From Anarhynchus alexandrinus (lineage: Eukaryota > Chordata > Aves > Charadriiformes > Charadriidae): 64,000 nucleotides of DNA. The stretch is from contig VUYV01000088.1 in assembly GCA_008711295.1 (NCBI GenBank), positions 1,516,096 to 1,580,095 on the forward strand, read 5' to 3'. Below are positions 24,201 through 35,823 of the stretch, piece after piece; position 1 is the stretch's first letter, and each line of letters starts with the position of its first letter. A program made the translations under genes and the position numbers. Under the pieces are notes generated by a model, which had not been told where the DNA came from, did no database searches, and saw only the letters and a program-made list of their open reading frames with translations.

Positions 24201-26309
24201 ACTCTAGATACCTCTCCAGGGAGGAATTCTATCTTCCTTTCCCCTAGACAGATTGTTATAAGTTAGAGCTCCTGGGGATTTCTTTGATTTATATGGAAGG
24301 AAGTTTCAGTACAAGCAGTGCAGAATTAGGAGGACAAAGTGCAAAAAATCACATCTTTTGGGTACCTCCTCTTTGAAGTGCTAAATATATTTGGAACTTA
24401 AAACATGATATGGTACTGTCCTTTCCAGATCTTACAATATTCCTAGTGCAGTTTAGGATAAATCACCAGGATTTTAGCAAACACTACATGAATTTCTGTA
24501 TGTAAAGTCATGCCTGGTAAATTCCAGTTGTAAACCTCATACTGGAATTTGTACCCATTTGATTTAAGAGTTCTGAAGCATGGTGGTGAATACACAGGGA
24601 ATATTTTTAAAGTGAACATTGTCAGGTCATCTGTTCTGCGACCAGTACCAAATGCTTCAAGAAGATATAAGGTATGCATTAAGTAGAATAATCACACCCA
24701 CTAATTACTAGTTAGTGTATTCATATGCAAAACATCAGGCCTTACAGCAACCAAATTCCTTTAGTCTTTGCTGTACAACAAGAATCTTTGTGAACTTTTC
24801 AGAAATGTCTTTCAAAATTGTTGCCTGTCCCCTTTTCCCATATTAAAGGTATAGAGGAACATCGAGCTTATTCATATTCTTTTCCCTAGCTCTGCCTCAT
24901 GCTGGTTTTTGATGTGTCTAAAATAAAGCTCTTAAATGTCCAATGCCAATTAAATTTATAATATTCACAGTGCCTTTCTGTATGAAGGACATTCCAAAAC
25001 TCCACCCGCTTTTATTGTACCTTTTAAAATTTCAACTATATTTTAATTAATTGGTGGGAAAGGAGAGGTAAATATTGAGCTGTGTGCAAAGACATATGAT
25101 TTTTTTTCTCTGTGTTGGTTTTGTGTATTTCTAAGAGAACAGCATGTGCTGTACTGCGTGAGGGACCTGAGCATGTGATGATCTTGAAATTAATTTCATG
25201 TAAGAAGGAAATATTTATGTTTTTAAATGAAAGCTTGCAATATTATCTTACTTCTAAATATTGTAAGCTAAAACCAAGGAAATGACTGCTACTTTAAAAA
25301 GATTCGCCCTTCGAGGTTTTAAAATCCTTTGAACCTGCAGATAGAAGTTAAAGGAACCCTCTGAAAGTTGTAATGACAGAGACAGATACAACTGTACTTC
25401 CCTGTAACCTTTTGATATATTGTAAGCTTCATGCAACTTCATGGAGTTATACATGATTTATGTCACATAGCACAGTATTTTATGAAAAATCAAGATATAC
25501 ATAAACTCAGGCCTTCTTCAGAAATTAATACATTACAAAATGATTAAAAAAAGAAGTGTGACACATGACAACATGACATACTGAGATATAACGTGAAGTG
25601 ACCAGAAAGTCAACTAGTTGTACCACCGTTTTAAAGAACAGACCCCATAAATTAAATCTTCACTGGGTCAAGGCTACGCCAGTCTGTTCCCTTTCTTGTA
25701 AAATGAATGGTTTCAGAGAGGACTATTCCCATTCTTACCTTGACAGTCACTATTTCAGTGCTAAAAATCCACAACAATGACAGACGATTTCTAAGAAGTA
25801 TTACAGAGATAATGTTTCCTCCCACGGTGAGACATCATCATGTTAAACTCTTTAGTGCTACTGTGATTAAGTGAACATAATATCCTGCATAGTCCATGAC
25901 CTTATCTCTCTTCAGTTTTCTAGTGGCAGAGAAAAGATGTATTTTTAATCATGTGTTTTAAATCTGATTTCTAAACATTTGTGTTCTCCATTTCACAGTG
26001 TCAGGGAGCTAGTTCCCACTTCAGTGTGTCACAGCATATCCCTTTAAAGTAGATAAAAGACTTAAACTGCAAAATTCAGACCCAGACCCAGCTTTCAAAA
26101 CACCTCAGATTTTGTTCACAGTTGGAAAAGATCATTAAATGTCTGAGGAAACAAAATTCACAGTTGGATTCAGGTTCTGATCCAAACGATTGCCTTCTTT
26201 TTCCCCATTTACCCAAAGTCAATGCATATTTCTGTGCAAATATTTCTTTCCCTTACCTTCTCTGTAACAGCATGCTGGGCTGAAGGTCCTTCCACATTTC
26301 AATACATGT
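21221..26309. other. Long repeat-poor stretch, no gene recognised
   Basis: About 5.1 kb. The only simple-sequence items I see are a G-rich run at 22339-22351, an A-run near 22111-22120 and an A-rich tract at 23691-23714. Open frames up to 96 codons occur on both strands without recognisable domains. Confidence 0.45.
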
Positions 26310-26815
26310 AGTTTATTTGAGTTTATTGTGTCCACAAATGTATTCACTGTCATTTTTATTCTGTCATCTGAGTCATTAATGAAAATGTTAAATAACACCA
26401 CTGGATCTATGACAGTTTCTCAGTAACATTATTCAATTTATCAGACCAGTTTGTTAAATGAAAGATCGGAAACAATTGTGTAAATACATTTTTTTCTATC
26501 AGTTTTGTACCATCCATATGGTGTTTACACCCTCCTGTTATGTAAACCACGTTTCTCTGGCCTGTTTATGGGAATGTCATCGCATACAATACCAGAAGTG
26601 TCTCTGAAGTTAAAGCATTTGCAGTCTACTTTGAGAAACCACTAAACTAATTATTATGTTGCAAGAGGAAATTAAGTTAATTTAACATTTTTTTTTGTAA
26701 TCCATGTTGTCTGTTACTTAGCATCTTATTATTATTTAGGTGCTCACAGTTTGGTTATTCTTCCATTTGTTTTATGCCAGGGCTGAACTGAAGTAGACTG
26801 GTCTATAAGGCTCTG
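26310..26815 (-). mobile_element. Old CR1/L3-clade LINE, reverse-transcriptase region, reversed
   Basis: On the minus strand 26401-26327 reads 'VLFNIFIND' followed about 12 residues later by 'FVDT', the place of the catalytic 'FADD' box of CR1-type reverse transcriptase. The active site is thus mutated. Higher coordinates continue as eroded antisense CR1: 'aatccatgttgtctgttac' and 'ttatgccagggctgaactgaag' correspond to the upstream RT segments. The rest is broken by indels. It is older than the 3'-end copies elsewhere in the window. The edges are approximate. Confidence 0.72.
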
Positions 26816-26950
26816 GCTCTTACTTTTGACTGCTTTTGAAGACAGATTTGTTAGCACATTCTGCAAAAGTCATGTTATCTTTGAACCATTATTAAACAGA
26901 GTAAACTTTCTCAGTAAATATGCAAGAAAAGGTCAGCCAAATTATGTACA

Positions 26951-27017
26951 ATTATTATTATTATTATTATCAGCAGCAACAGCAGCAGCAGTAGTAGTAG
27001 TAGTAGCAGTAGCAGTA
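26951..27017. repeat. Compound trinucleotide microsatellite (ATT)n(CAG)n(TAG)n
   Basis: Three trinucleotide tracts follow one another: ATT units 26951-26970, CAG/CAA units 26971-26990, then GTA/TAG with CAG interruptions to about 27017. The gradual unit change suggests point mutations spread by slippage. Likely length-polymorphic. Confidence 0.93.
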
Positions 27018-29149
27018 TTGAGCGTAGATGAAATAAGAAATGGGTGTGAAGGTGCTTTCCCCATCCTCTGCCAAATATGTTGAGATCTGTGTTAAATTAC
27101 ATCAAAATTTGTTTTGAATGAAAGCAGGAGGGAAAAATATTCTGAGAATAACAACATTTTATATGCTAATTTGCTGTTCTGAAGTGGGCATGCTTGGATA
27201 TTTATTTTTTTTTAAATATATGTTCTTTGCCATCATTACTTTAAAGAAATCAAATATTAAAATTTAGTGTTTTGACAGACACTCCTTTCCTAAGTATTTT
27301 GCAAAATATTTAACTTTATTTCTAAGTTGCCAAGAAATAAATGAAACTAAATTTTGACCTCACCAAATTCTATTAAAAACTCTTTGCCTTTTCCTATTCA
27401 GCTTTACTTTCTTCTTAGCAAATGCAGTTTCAGCTACTCTTCCCGCCTTGCTGTTATTACTATCAAACTTGAAGAAAGTAAAGTGTTCGAAAGTTGTCAT
27501 CAGATTTAGAGGATAGACACAAGTTAAGAAAAACAGCTAGTACACCTGAGGTATTGCAGTTCGTTTGATCTGTCAAAGACTGCACAAAGTAGACTAAAGC
27601 AAGTCAGAGTCGATATGGGAGCTCAAGACCTCTCTCTGGAATTTTACCTGTCTTGTCCTGAACTTGCAATCAATCAGAAACTACTTTTTGACTTGCAGGA
27701 AGCCAAAACTTAATGTTTTGGTTTTCACACAGTTATAGGGACACTTGATTACAGGAACGTTTGGCAGGTGGCCAAGAGAAACTGAAGACATAATAAAAGG
27801 ATAGAAGTGAGTGACAAATTATTGAAGCGTTGAGGTGGGGTATGGAAAAAAAAAAATATTTCTGGCAAGCAAACAGCAAATTAATTTTTTACATAAAGAG
27901 ATGAGAAAGATTCCTCCTGAAATGTAATTGCCTGTATCTAAGTAAATGAAAGAACTCATGATAGGTAATAGCTGATGACATGACTTTAAATAAAACTAGG
28001 ACAGCTAGGCTTTCAAAGAGAAAAACAGGAACACTAGGTCTGAAGATTTGTATTCATTAGCAGTAAGAGGACAATGAGGCACAGAAGAAAACAGAAAGGC
28101 CAAAAAGACAGAAAAGAGATTGTTCTACATTATGATTTACTCCTTGCTTTGGATAACCTTTAAGCCTTCCTCAGGTCTTGCCTTCTCCATCTTCTTCCTG
28201 CTTCATTGTTTCCTATCTAGAAATGCCCTCTATAACCGAACAGCAAAAGAAAGGACGTAATCCAGATGCAACTTTTATAGGAAACACTCTGGTGTGATTG
28301 GGATAAAGTATAATGGAAATTAGATCACTTCTTGGCTGTTTGAGCTCTGTTTGCAATTAAAAGCCTGTGCCAGCTCAGAGGCAGATACTCTAAGGTCCAG
28401 ATTACTTTGCTTTGTTATATGTACTCTGAAGGGAAGATAACTGGTAGCTGAGGAAGGAGCTCTGCCCCACTCTTCCCACATGGTTAACAGAAAGAAAAAA
28501 AGCAAAAGCCCAGAATCATTCAGCCCACTGAAAATCTGAATTTCCTGAGTTCCTCCTTCCATATTTTTTTGCTCGTTGTGGGAATCTCAACCAGACAGGC
28601 ATCCTGAAGAGCAGGATCTTCATGAAATCTGATGAGGGGCTTGAAGACATGTACAGAGGATGTCCCTGACTGTAGGACAGCAGGTTCTGAATGAACAACA
28701 GGGCTCAACCTATGCGAATTGACCACTGCCCTCAGTGATGAGTGGGAATGGGATAAATCCTAGCCCAAAAACATTAAAAGGAAGACCGGAACAGTTTTTA
28801 TTTTAATCGAAAACCTAAGGGCCAAATCAAATCAGTAAACAATTGAAAAGATGAATTTGAGGGTTTAATGTTAATTCCAGTAATCAATATAAATCTGAAA
28901 TGTTAAGAGTTGCTTATGCTTCCTTACAATATTTTTCCATGGGTCTTTTGTATGGTAGGTCTTTCTTTTCAGAAGAAGCTGAGATGCTAATCATCCTTAG
29001 CTTTGAAGGAATAATTATGCAGTTATCACAAAATTTTTGTAGTCTTTGGGGAAAAAAGGAGTTTAGCAGCTACTTTATAAGCATTGCTTGCTCCCTTCTG
29101 ATTTACGGGACACCTGAATAAAAATAGACGAGACTGAAAATTCACTGGA
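27018..29149. other. Unannotated sequence
   Basis: About 2.1 kb, AT-rich, no gene or named repeat. An A-run lies at about 27847-27857. Confidence 0.45.
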
Positions 29150-29370
29150 AGCACAATGTGATACAATGGATAGGCCTTCTGTCTTACAGTCCCAATTCTG
29201 AGTCATTTCTTGTTTTGCCACTAATCTTCTCCTGAAAGTCATTTCACCTCTCCTGTCTATTCAGATTATACACCTTTCCAGACAGGGACTGACTTTCACC
29301 ACATATTTGTGCAGTGTCTAGCACAATAGGTCTCCAGGTGCTATTGTAATTCAAATAATGAATTATTAAC
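29150..29370 (+). mobile_element. Ancient amniote SINE (MIR-like core with L2-type tail)
   Basis: Three parts occur in the expected order: a tRNA-related head ('gtgatacaatggataggcc'), a core with 'gttttgccactaatcttctcc' and 'gaaagtcatttcacctctcc', and a tail with 'gacagggactgactttcacc', 'gtgcagtgtctagcacaat' and 'aggtgctattgtaattcaaa'. The tail is like that of the SINEs common in turtles and other sauropsids. The match is from memory, but the collinearity is convincing. Confidence 0.68.
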
Positions 29371-31819
29371 TTGTTCCACTATTATAATACGTTCAGCAAA
29401 GTTTGTTTTACATTCTGAACCAAAGCTATCGATGACATGGGTGTGGCTGTTAGTTACTTTCCTCTAAAATGTCCTATGACTGAATCTCATGCATTTCAAA
29501 AAAGCCAATTTGGATATGTGTTTCTTTCCATCCTCAGTTTCAGGTTTTCTTGTCTTCTATCTCCATATGAATGTCATTAACACAGAGATGCAGAAGAGAG
29601 CTAACGGGGGGGGGGAGGATAGTGTTTTTTCTGTTCTTATGCACGACTTCCATTAGCAGTAATAGGTGTTATGTGTGTGAATTGAGAGAGCAGACATAAC
29701 TTTATTTGGAGGAAATGACATGTAAAGTTACTTATGGCATGAAAGCGAAAAGCTAGGGTATGTTTTATTATGGATTATATCTCTGATTGATGTCATACAA
29801 TATAACTAGATATTTAAAGAAAATTTCATTTCGTACTAACCCAGATGACTTATTATACAGCCTGTAAGACTGCAGAGCTAACATATTGATTGGAAAAATT
29901 TGAACTTGAATATTTTCTCCTGCTGCAGGAGATTTTCAAATGCTTTCTTTTAGTTCTACTAATAAAGAGAAGCTTTGAAAACCTGTTTTTTTATACTATT
30001 CTCTTGACAAATGCAGAAAGCAATGAAACAGAGGTGAAAGAGGTATTTTTTTCTTTATCTGTCACCATCAAGAATACTGTGGGGTTTTTGAGGAATGCAG
30101 ATTTTTTTCTTGGCCAGTGAGTAAAATTACAAGTCAACTTTCTTCCAACTTGCATGTTATGTGGCAATTGCTTAAACCAAATGAGAAACTCTTTTTTAGC
30201 TCAGGACACTGAGCTCAAGTAGAAGTTGTCAGATTTAATAAAGTAGAATGGTCCCGAGGAGGAAATTTTCTGTTTCTGTTTCCAGTGGTGCATCTGTTTG
30301 GAGCACGTACTTTCTCCAGCAAATGCCAGTTTGCCTACAACACTTGCAATGAACTTTAATTGTGTGCTTTAGTAGAAAGTCTTAATTTTGATCTGACTCC
30401 CTTCAGGTAGCAATGAGTCGACTCGCATAATCACACCTCCCTGCAGCAGATAAAAATAACCACCTTGATTTTCCATCCTTCCTTACTTTTTAGAAAATGG
30501 TTGTGTTTTTATGAGTTCACTCTCACAGTTAGCAGGGATCTATAAGCTTTGGAACCTAAGATGGTCCTGCAATAACAGCTATTTCTAAACCATTACAGTA
30601 ATTAATCACAGAAGGAGCTACTGGAAAAAAATCCTATAATTTTGAACATATAATTGAATTTTTATTGCTTTTAAACTGAAGTGTTTAGACCTTGAGAAAA
30701 TCAGCTCAGCAGGAAAAAAAAAGCCTTCCTCTTTGCCTCTCCTTCCTTCTGTGCTTTATACAAAGCTTGGCAGAGCTTACAAGCTAAGTGGGAGCTGATT
30801 TAATAGCTCTTTATTTCAGTCTACCTCCTAAAGAAGAAGAAAAGGTCACTTAAAAATGATTCTCTTAACAAAATGTACTGATCCACTGGAGGTGAGTTGG
30901 GATACAAAGTGAAAACTTTCACATCCAAAGCTAGCACTGGCACCTTGCAGAGGAAGAAATCCATGTGCTCAGAGGAAGGAGGCAAGTGTTCTTGGGTTGC
31001 CAGTTATGCTCACTGGCATTAACAGAGGGCTAAGGATGAAGCGAGGAAGGTGAAGAAAAGTGTCAGCAGGCAAATTTTATCCAACCAAAAAAATGAGATA
31101 AGAAAAACATTTCAGGTTTGATGAGTAAGAACTTCAGTGCATTTTTTAAAACTTTCTTTTTTCAGGGCATGTAATAAAAAATAGAAAATTTTATGCCAAA
31201 AATACCCCAAACCATAGCTTTTGAGACTCTATGAGAGGAAAGTCTTTACTCTCATTTTCTTCTTTTCTCTGAAAGTCTTTTCCAAATTCAACTAAAAATT
31301 TGAAATCTTTTTCAGACTCAGTAAATTTGCACTTTTTAAAATAAACTAAAATATTTGTCAAAACATTGTATTCTTTCCACTTGGAGGTCCCATTGTTGGA
31401 CACAAGGAAGAAAGATGATAGGTGTAATGAAGGTAATACAAGATTTATGAACATTCTTTCCCTTCCTTCCCTGCCAAAAATGTTCCTTTAAGTGTCACTC
31501 TTTAATTATTATATTCCTCAATAATAACTTGTAACCATACTAATCATTATAAGTTTTAGGCAGGAGCTAAGAGGTGAAAGAGAGGTGAAAAAAAATATGG
31601 AGCCCATATTGCCCTATAGTCAGTCCTATATCTGTATAGTCTAAATGTGCCTAGACAGTCTGAGTTGGATTACTGGTTTCATTTACCTGTCATGAAATCT
31701 TAGCTACTAAGTGAAATGCCTTTCTTATCCCTCTTTTTTTTTCTCATGGGACAACATGGTAAACTAAGCCTTTGCGTGGAAAGGTAGTGATAGGACAGGG
31801 GAGAAGTAGCTATGCGATG
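29371..31819. other. Unannotated sequence
   Basis: About 2.4 kb. A ten-base G-run lies at 29606-29615. No gene or named transposon seen. Near 31950-32150, just beyond, a phrase like 'tgttcagactggagag' recalls CR1 but is too short to call. Confidence 0.42.
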
Positions 31820-31854
31820 TAAACCATTCTGTGATACTGTGATACTGTGATTCT
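31820..31854 (+). mobile_element. Possible CR1 tail scrap
   Basis: 'taaaccattctgtgatac' followed by repeated TGTGATACTG and TGTGATTCTG units resembles a CR1 terminal tail. It is only ~35 bp with no upstream CR1 body. Confidence 0.5.
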
Positions 31855-34800
31855 GCAATCCTTTAAAAATGTGTATGATAGGAATGTGCTAAAACACATA
31901 GTGCTGTGTTAAAATGTGAAGTTAGAAAGAAAAATGGTGAAACAATGGTGCTGATCAAATGCATTTGCATTGCAAATAATCTGACAACAACTGGACTCTG
32001 ATAACTTTGACCAAGGAATGGCGACTAAAATAAAATGACTTAGGAAGTCTGAAATGTTCAGACTGGAGAGATGTATAAAAATTGTTGGAAAAGAATTTCA
32101 ATGGTCAGCATACACTTTGTGGATTGTAAGCATCACCAAGTATATAATTCAAGAAGTTTGGAGTTTACAAAGAGAACTCATCATAAAATTTTGTAATTTC
32201 AAACAAATTAATATAATAAACTAAAAGCATTTCATTTTGAATGTTTAAGTTGGAAACTTAAGTTGGAAACTTAAGTCAAATCTGAAATTTGAAATTTTGT
32301 TACTGGAAAAAAAAGCCAACCTTTAAAGTTTTCATTCCCCTTTGCTCTTTCCTCCCTTTTCCCCACTCCTCTCTCTATTCTCCAGTCACAAAGTTATTAA
32401 ATAGCTTCATAAAGAAAGTTTATTTCAGTACTACTCTTTATTTTCCCATATACCACAATAATTCTAGATTATATTAGCTGTGCTTTAATGAGAATGTTGC
32501 CCACTTTTCCATCAGAGGTACGCAAGAAATGTTCACAGGAGGTGTAATGGTAGCTTTCTGAGGACAAATAACTTTTAAAAGGATCAACATCTATGTTAAT
32601 AAAATACATGCATTCTAAAAATTATCCCAGCCCTACTTCTTCAATTTCTGAGCAGCATTTTAACAATCATGGTAATATCCTTTCAGTCAGTGATATTTAA
32701 TGTCTTTCTATGCCCGTATTCTGTCATTTCCATGTTGGATAGCAGAGATGATCCCCATACTAGTTAATGTTTGAAAATCATATGAAATCTCTAGTAAATG
32801 CAGAAAGCAACTTACAAGTACTCCATACACCATGTGCATTACATATGTACTGTTCAGTTAGATTTCAATTCTTTTTCATACAAAAATTCAAAATTTTTCT
32901 TTAAATCTCTAAAGCTCTTTGTGGATGAAGGCTTTGCCAGACTGGAGACTGTTCAATACACAGTTTATCCCCACACTGACAGCTGTCAGTTTTGTTTAAG
33001 AATCCACTTACTTGATTTGTTTTCTGTTGACAAAATTAATGTCTTCTCAGTGTTTTACTTTTTTGTTAAGTGTCTTTGTTTCTTATGTTTCTGAATTGTG
33101 TTTGTTTGGTTTTAACACTTAATTTCACCTCCAGTACGAAAAGAAGAAAATGTTTTCCTGGAATTTGTGACAGTAACTTTTGCAAATTGTGATAATAAAC
33201 TTATAAAATTTTAAACTTTTTTTCAACCAGATTTATGTTACAGATAGTCGTACTCCAAATTCTTAATTGCACCCACAACAGTCAGACATGAATTATCATA
33301 TATGGCATGAATGTCAGAACCTGTCTTGTAGGTTGCGTTGAGTCTTTAGCAAAGATGTGGGTAAAACTCCCAAAAGACTCTCTTCACCAATTAGCCTAAA
33401 ATGCCTTTTTCCGTAGATCAAAATTATTGAGTACATTTCACAGAGTACAGTTCCCATATGACTGTGTTCTTGCTGTTTTGAGACCTTAGCTATGATTGTG
33501 TCAGCTGATGGATTACTCTCCAGTGCTGTCAAGAGATGGTAGATAAATTCCGTACTGGCTGCTCTCACACAGAAGCAGAAGCCATGAGGTGGTTGGTCAA
33601 CTCATCTGCCCTTAACACCCACCTTAGGGTCGAACTAATTGTCTCCTGAAAATTTTATTTTTCTTTCCATTGGCTATAGGGGAATAAGAAACGCCTGGTT
33701 TATGCCGAATGACTTACTTCAATAAAGTTCTTACTAGATCAGATAAATTCCTTCTTTCTATACTGCTCCTATAAAGAAATATTGGTATATGCATTGGTAA
33801 TATATTAGTATAACTAATTACAAATCCTTTAATGATTTAACATCTTACTTTTTCCTGTGTTTCAAAATCCTGTGGTCTGTAGTAGAGAAGAATCTTGTAT
33901 TCTCCAAATTTGCATATTCCTAACTCGTGTGATATACATAAGCCACATTTAAGATGATTAGGCAGTAATCAAGCTATAATATTAATAATTACATATAATT
34001 AGCAAGTTTTAATGAACTATCAACTATTAATATACTTTAAACTCCTTAGTAAAGCAATTGTGACTTCAGACGTAGCTTCACCAATCCCTGTACTTCTTCT
34101 ACAACTAATTTTCATTAAACCATCCTATTAACTCCAATGACGTACATGTATAGAGAAGACCAAAGATTGCATAGCTCAACAAATATGACTTTAAAATTAT
34201 AATAGTACTAGTAAAAGGTGACAGGCTTTGTACTGACCTGAGAGTATGGGGTCTCAGAACTTGTCTGGACTTGAACTGGCCTGAGGTGAATTTAAGTTCT
34301 TTTAGCTGCGGTAGCACTTCTCTAGTGGTCAGGTGACTACTGCCTAAATTTGTTTTAGCTTTAATTTATCTCTGTGCCACTGTGTGGCATAACACCTAAT
34401 GCTAATTAATAGATAATAAAAACAAGCAGCTATTATGCATTGAGTGAACTGCTTATGACTCTAGGATTAAAATATATTATAGAAGAGCAGAGGTATCAGA
34501 TGACATCAGAAATCCAAAAGCATGATCACAGATCACCGTGGTCAATCATTTTTCACAAAGGAAAGAACTCATCTGGTGAGTCAGGCAAACCCAGTTTTAA
34601 GAGTAAGGAAGAGGACATGTGGAACTGGGAAATAGTGGGGAAAAAGCAAGTAAGCAAGTTTTGGAAAATGTGTAAAAATAATGCCAGGTGGACCCAAGAC
34701 TGAAGAGGAAGAAACCACCACAATTAACGTCACAGCCCTCCCAACAAAGAACTCAGGATACTGCCAGCTCACTGCAACCCCCTTTTTATTCCTAAGGATG

Positions 34801-35145
34801 ACTCAAACTGTTGCCCTGTTACCTAGGGGGAGGAAGGGTGTAACACCAGGTAAAAGGGATACACTAGGAAGTTCACATACATATATATAAAAGTATACTT
34901 ATTACATGTGTATGTATTAAGAGTGAGGTTTTTCAGTACTAATTTGAATTTGAATAGAAGTGTTCATATCATTACAGACAGACGAATAAAAACTATTTGT
35001 TGTGGTTTGAGCGGACTGTTAATCTACAATAAATTCTTGGCTTTGTGTAAAAGACTGTTCTCTTTTGCCCGTAGCAAGATTTAGATTGCAACAATTGCCT
35101 CTGGTGAAAGAAAAAAGAAAAGGAAAATCTTAACTTGTCATTAGT
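31855..35145. other. Unannotated sequence
   Basis: About 3.3 kb of AT-rich sequence. A small tandem pair of a 14-bp unit (TTAAGTTGGAAAC-like) lies at about 32245-32274. Open frames to 98 codons are unrecognised. Confidence 0.45.
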
Positions 35146-35823
35146 TCATAGAATCACAGAATCATAGAATTGTATAGGTTGGAAAAGACCTTGAAGATCA
35201 TCAAGTTCAACCTTTAACCTAGCACTGCCAAAACCACCACTGAACCATGTCCCTCAGCACCACATCTACATACCTTTTAAATACCTCCAGGGACGGCGAT
35301 TCCACCACTTCCCTGAGCAGCCTGTTCCAATGCTTAACAACCCTTTCTGTGAAGAACTTTTTCCTAATATCCATCCTAAACCTCCCCTGGTGTAACTTGA
35401 GGCCAATTCCTCTTGTCCTATCGCTTGTTACCTGGGAGAAGAGACCGATCCCCCCTCGCTACAACCTCCTTTCAGGGAGCTGTAGAGAGCAATAAGGTCT
35501 CCCCTCAGCCTCCTTTTCTCCAGGCTAAACAACCCCAGTTCCCTCAGCTGCTCCTCATCAGACTTGTTCTCCAGACCACTCACCAGCTCTGTTGCCCTTC
35601 TCTAGACTTGCTCCAACACCTCAATGTCTTTCTTGTAGTGAGGGGTCCAAAACTGAACACAGTACTCGAGGTGGGGCCAGTGCCGAGTACAGGGGGATGA
35701 TCACTGCCCTAGTCCTGCTGGCCACACTGTTCCTGATACAGGCCAGGATGCTGTTGGCCTTCTTGGCCACCTGGGCACACTGCTGGCTCATATTCAGCCG
35801 GCTGTCAACCAACACCCCCCAAA
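35146..35823 (-). mobile_element. CR1 LINE, ~680-bp 3' portion, reversed, well preserved
   Basis: Begins with the reversed tail 'tcatagaatcacagaatc' and continues through the 3' UTR ('caaaaccaccactgaacc', 'gtccctcagcacc'), the ORF2 end ('ccttttctccaggctaaac') and further into ORF2 ('ggatgctgttggccttctt'). On the minus strand parts of ORF2 remain open (35815-35621, coding for '[18 protein letters not shown]'). The 5' end stops at a C-run near 35817-35820. Same subfamily type as 39653-40039. Confidence 0.95.

Noticed and set aside
31960..32110. Faint CR1-like phrase ('tgttcagactggagag')
   Set aside because: Only a short match with no collinear neighbours, so below my threshold.
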